DNA of 5,303 nt from CAWDLX01 sp046728155 (GTDB lineage Bacteria > Actinomycetota > Actinomycetes > Mycobacteriales > Micromonosporaceae): contig JBKPDY010000055.1 in the NCBI GenBank assembly GCA_046728155.1, positions 1 through 5,303 on the forward strand, written 5' to 3'. This document shows positions 4,791-5,303 of this stretch, in pieces. The position numbers were made by a program, and so were the translations under genes. The first letter of the stretch is position 1. Each line of letters begins with the position of its first letter. The notes under the pieces are model-generated. The model made no database searches. It had not been told where the DNA came from and was given only the letters and a program-made list of their open reading frames with translations.

Positions 4791-4913
4791 TTGTCCGCCG
4801 ATGAGGGTCCGGGAGAGCCACACGGCACCACACCCACCTCCGACATGCTGGAGCGGGGCGCCGCCGGGAACACCCGGGCCGAGCGGTTCGCCTACTTGCG
4901 CCGACTGGAGTAA
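4791..4913 (+). CDS. Possible small protein or gene tail, 40 residues
   Basis: Following an in-frame TAA near 4768, TTG 4791 opens a frame ending at TAA 4911. It reads LSADEGPGEPHGTTPTSDML then ERGAAGNTRAERFAYLRRLE. The second half is a plausible charged helix with a natural-looking end. There is only a weak GGGCCGGGG upstream and no clear ribosome site. It may equally be the tail of a truncated gene. No family is recognised, and a minus-strand frame is open over the same bases. Confidence 0.25.
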   Translation: MSADEGPGEPHGTTPTSDMLERGAAGNTRAERFAYLRRLE

Positions 4914-4949
4914 CGGGTACGACGGCGCGACCGATCCGGTGGCCGACGT

Positions 4950-5303
4950 GTGACGACGCAGTCGGCAACCGTGACCTGCTCGTGCTCCACCGTTACCGTC
5001 TTTCGCGTTGCGCCGTTGCCCGAGCGCTTCGAGGGAGCTCGTCCGCAAGATCCGCTTCCAGACTTCTCCCAAGGAGATCGATTCAGGTGCGCCTCCGGCG
5101 GCCGAGGGTGCCGGAGGTGCCGGTGGGTTTGGACGTCGTCGGTTGGCGTCGGGGCCGTACTGACAAATGCTGCGGCAGCTCTGCCTACGCTTATAGAGCA
5201 CCTGTGGGTGGCACACCGTTATGCGCTGACGCCGGGGGCCACCGAAGAGGGGCGGCGGCCGGACGGGGGTGGGCCGGTGGGTCTGAATCTGGCCAGGCTG
5301 GTC
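4950..5303 (+). CDS. Possible 3'-incomplete open frame running off the window
   Basis: From GTG 4950 (frame open since TAA 4911-4913) no stop occurs to the window end. The first part is Cys/Arg/Gly-rich and unconvincing. From about 5150 it becomes more protein-like: VGVGAVLTNAAAALPTLIEH, then GTG 5208 starting AHRYALTPGATEEGRRPDGG and PVGLNLARLV. About 78 percent of codons after 5208 end in G or C. A rival frame from GTG 5087 has a good AAGGAG ribosome site but an Arg/Gly-rich product and fewer G/C third positions, so which frame (if any) is real cannot be settled without the sequence to the right. Confidence 0.25.
   Translation, partial: MTTQSATVTCSCSTVTVFRVAPLPERFEGARPQDPLPDFSQGDRFRCASGGRGCRRCRWVWTSSVGVGAVLTNAAAALPTLIEHLWVAHRYALTPGATEEGRRPDGGGPVGLNLARLV
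5089..5120 (+). other. Strong GC-rich hairpin
   Basis: GCGCCTCCGGC (5089-5099) pairs with GCCGGAGGTGC (5110-5120): ten Watson-Crick pairs and one G-U around a ten-base loop. A smaller hairpin TCTCC-CAA-GGAGA (5065-5077) lies just upstream and contains the ribosome-site-like AAGGAG. There is no long U-run after it. It could terminate transcription, mask a start, or be incidental to GC-rich DNA. Confidence 0.35.

Noticed and set aside
1..5303. tRNA, rRNA, CRISPR array, riboswitch or integrase/attachment site
   Set aside because: No cloverleaf-like segment, regular repeat-spacer pattern, recognisable aptamer or integrase motif was seen on either strand.

Overview
The window is GC-rich and its plausible genes favour G or C at the third codon position. 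It also has GTG/TTG starts and purine-rich ribosome sites, which together fit an actinomycete (Streptomyces or a relative). Nothing in it fixes the genus. Much of it is accessory or decaying DNA: intact single genes separated by gene-poor stretches holding gene fragments, very small open frames and a short dispersed repeat.

Left part (1-1018): the last codons of an upstream gene are followed by an intact DGPF/YCII-domain protein (122-445). This is translationally coupled, by a GTGA overlap, to what is normally its partner, an ECF42-type sigma factor. Here the sigma gene (442-675) is only 77 codons: the start of region 2 is joined in frame to the extreme C-terminus, so most of the protein is missing. 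A further open frame without a clear start follows, then a short repeat copy.

Middle (1019-3278): two unrelated aminoglycoside-phosphotransferase-fold kinases lie on the plus strand. The first (1019-1801) is preceded by an 8+8 bp palindrome abutting a TATAAA box six bases before the ATG, suggesting an operator-controlled leaderless transcript. Its 3' flank holds a frameshifted, deleted remnant of an ABC-transporter permease C-terminus on the minus strand, and the homology fades near a second repeat copy. The second kinase (2382-3278) has a strong ribosome site and two TTA codons.

Right part (3279-5303): about 780 bases contain two adjacent small open frames of 54 and 47 codons, a 14-base palindrome and a third repeat copy. 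A convergent GNAT acetyltransferase of the RimJ/RimL type follows (4060-4581, minus strand). The last 720 bases hold only weak candidates: a 40-codon frame, a strong hairpin downstream of a good ribosome site, and frames running off the end.

The genes do not form one pathway. The two kinases and the acetyltransferase are all small-molecule-modifying types common in accessory regions, but their substrates cannot be read from sequence. The most notable points are the minimal sigma relic beside an intact partner, the permease remnant with a single-base frameshift, the possible operator with leaderless start, and the small-ORF pair.
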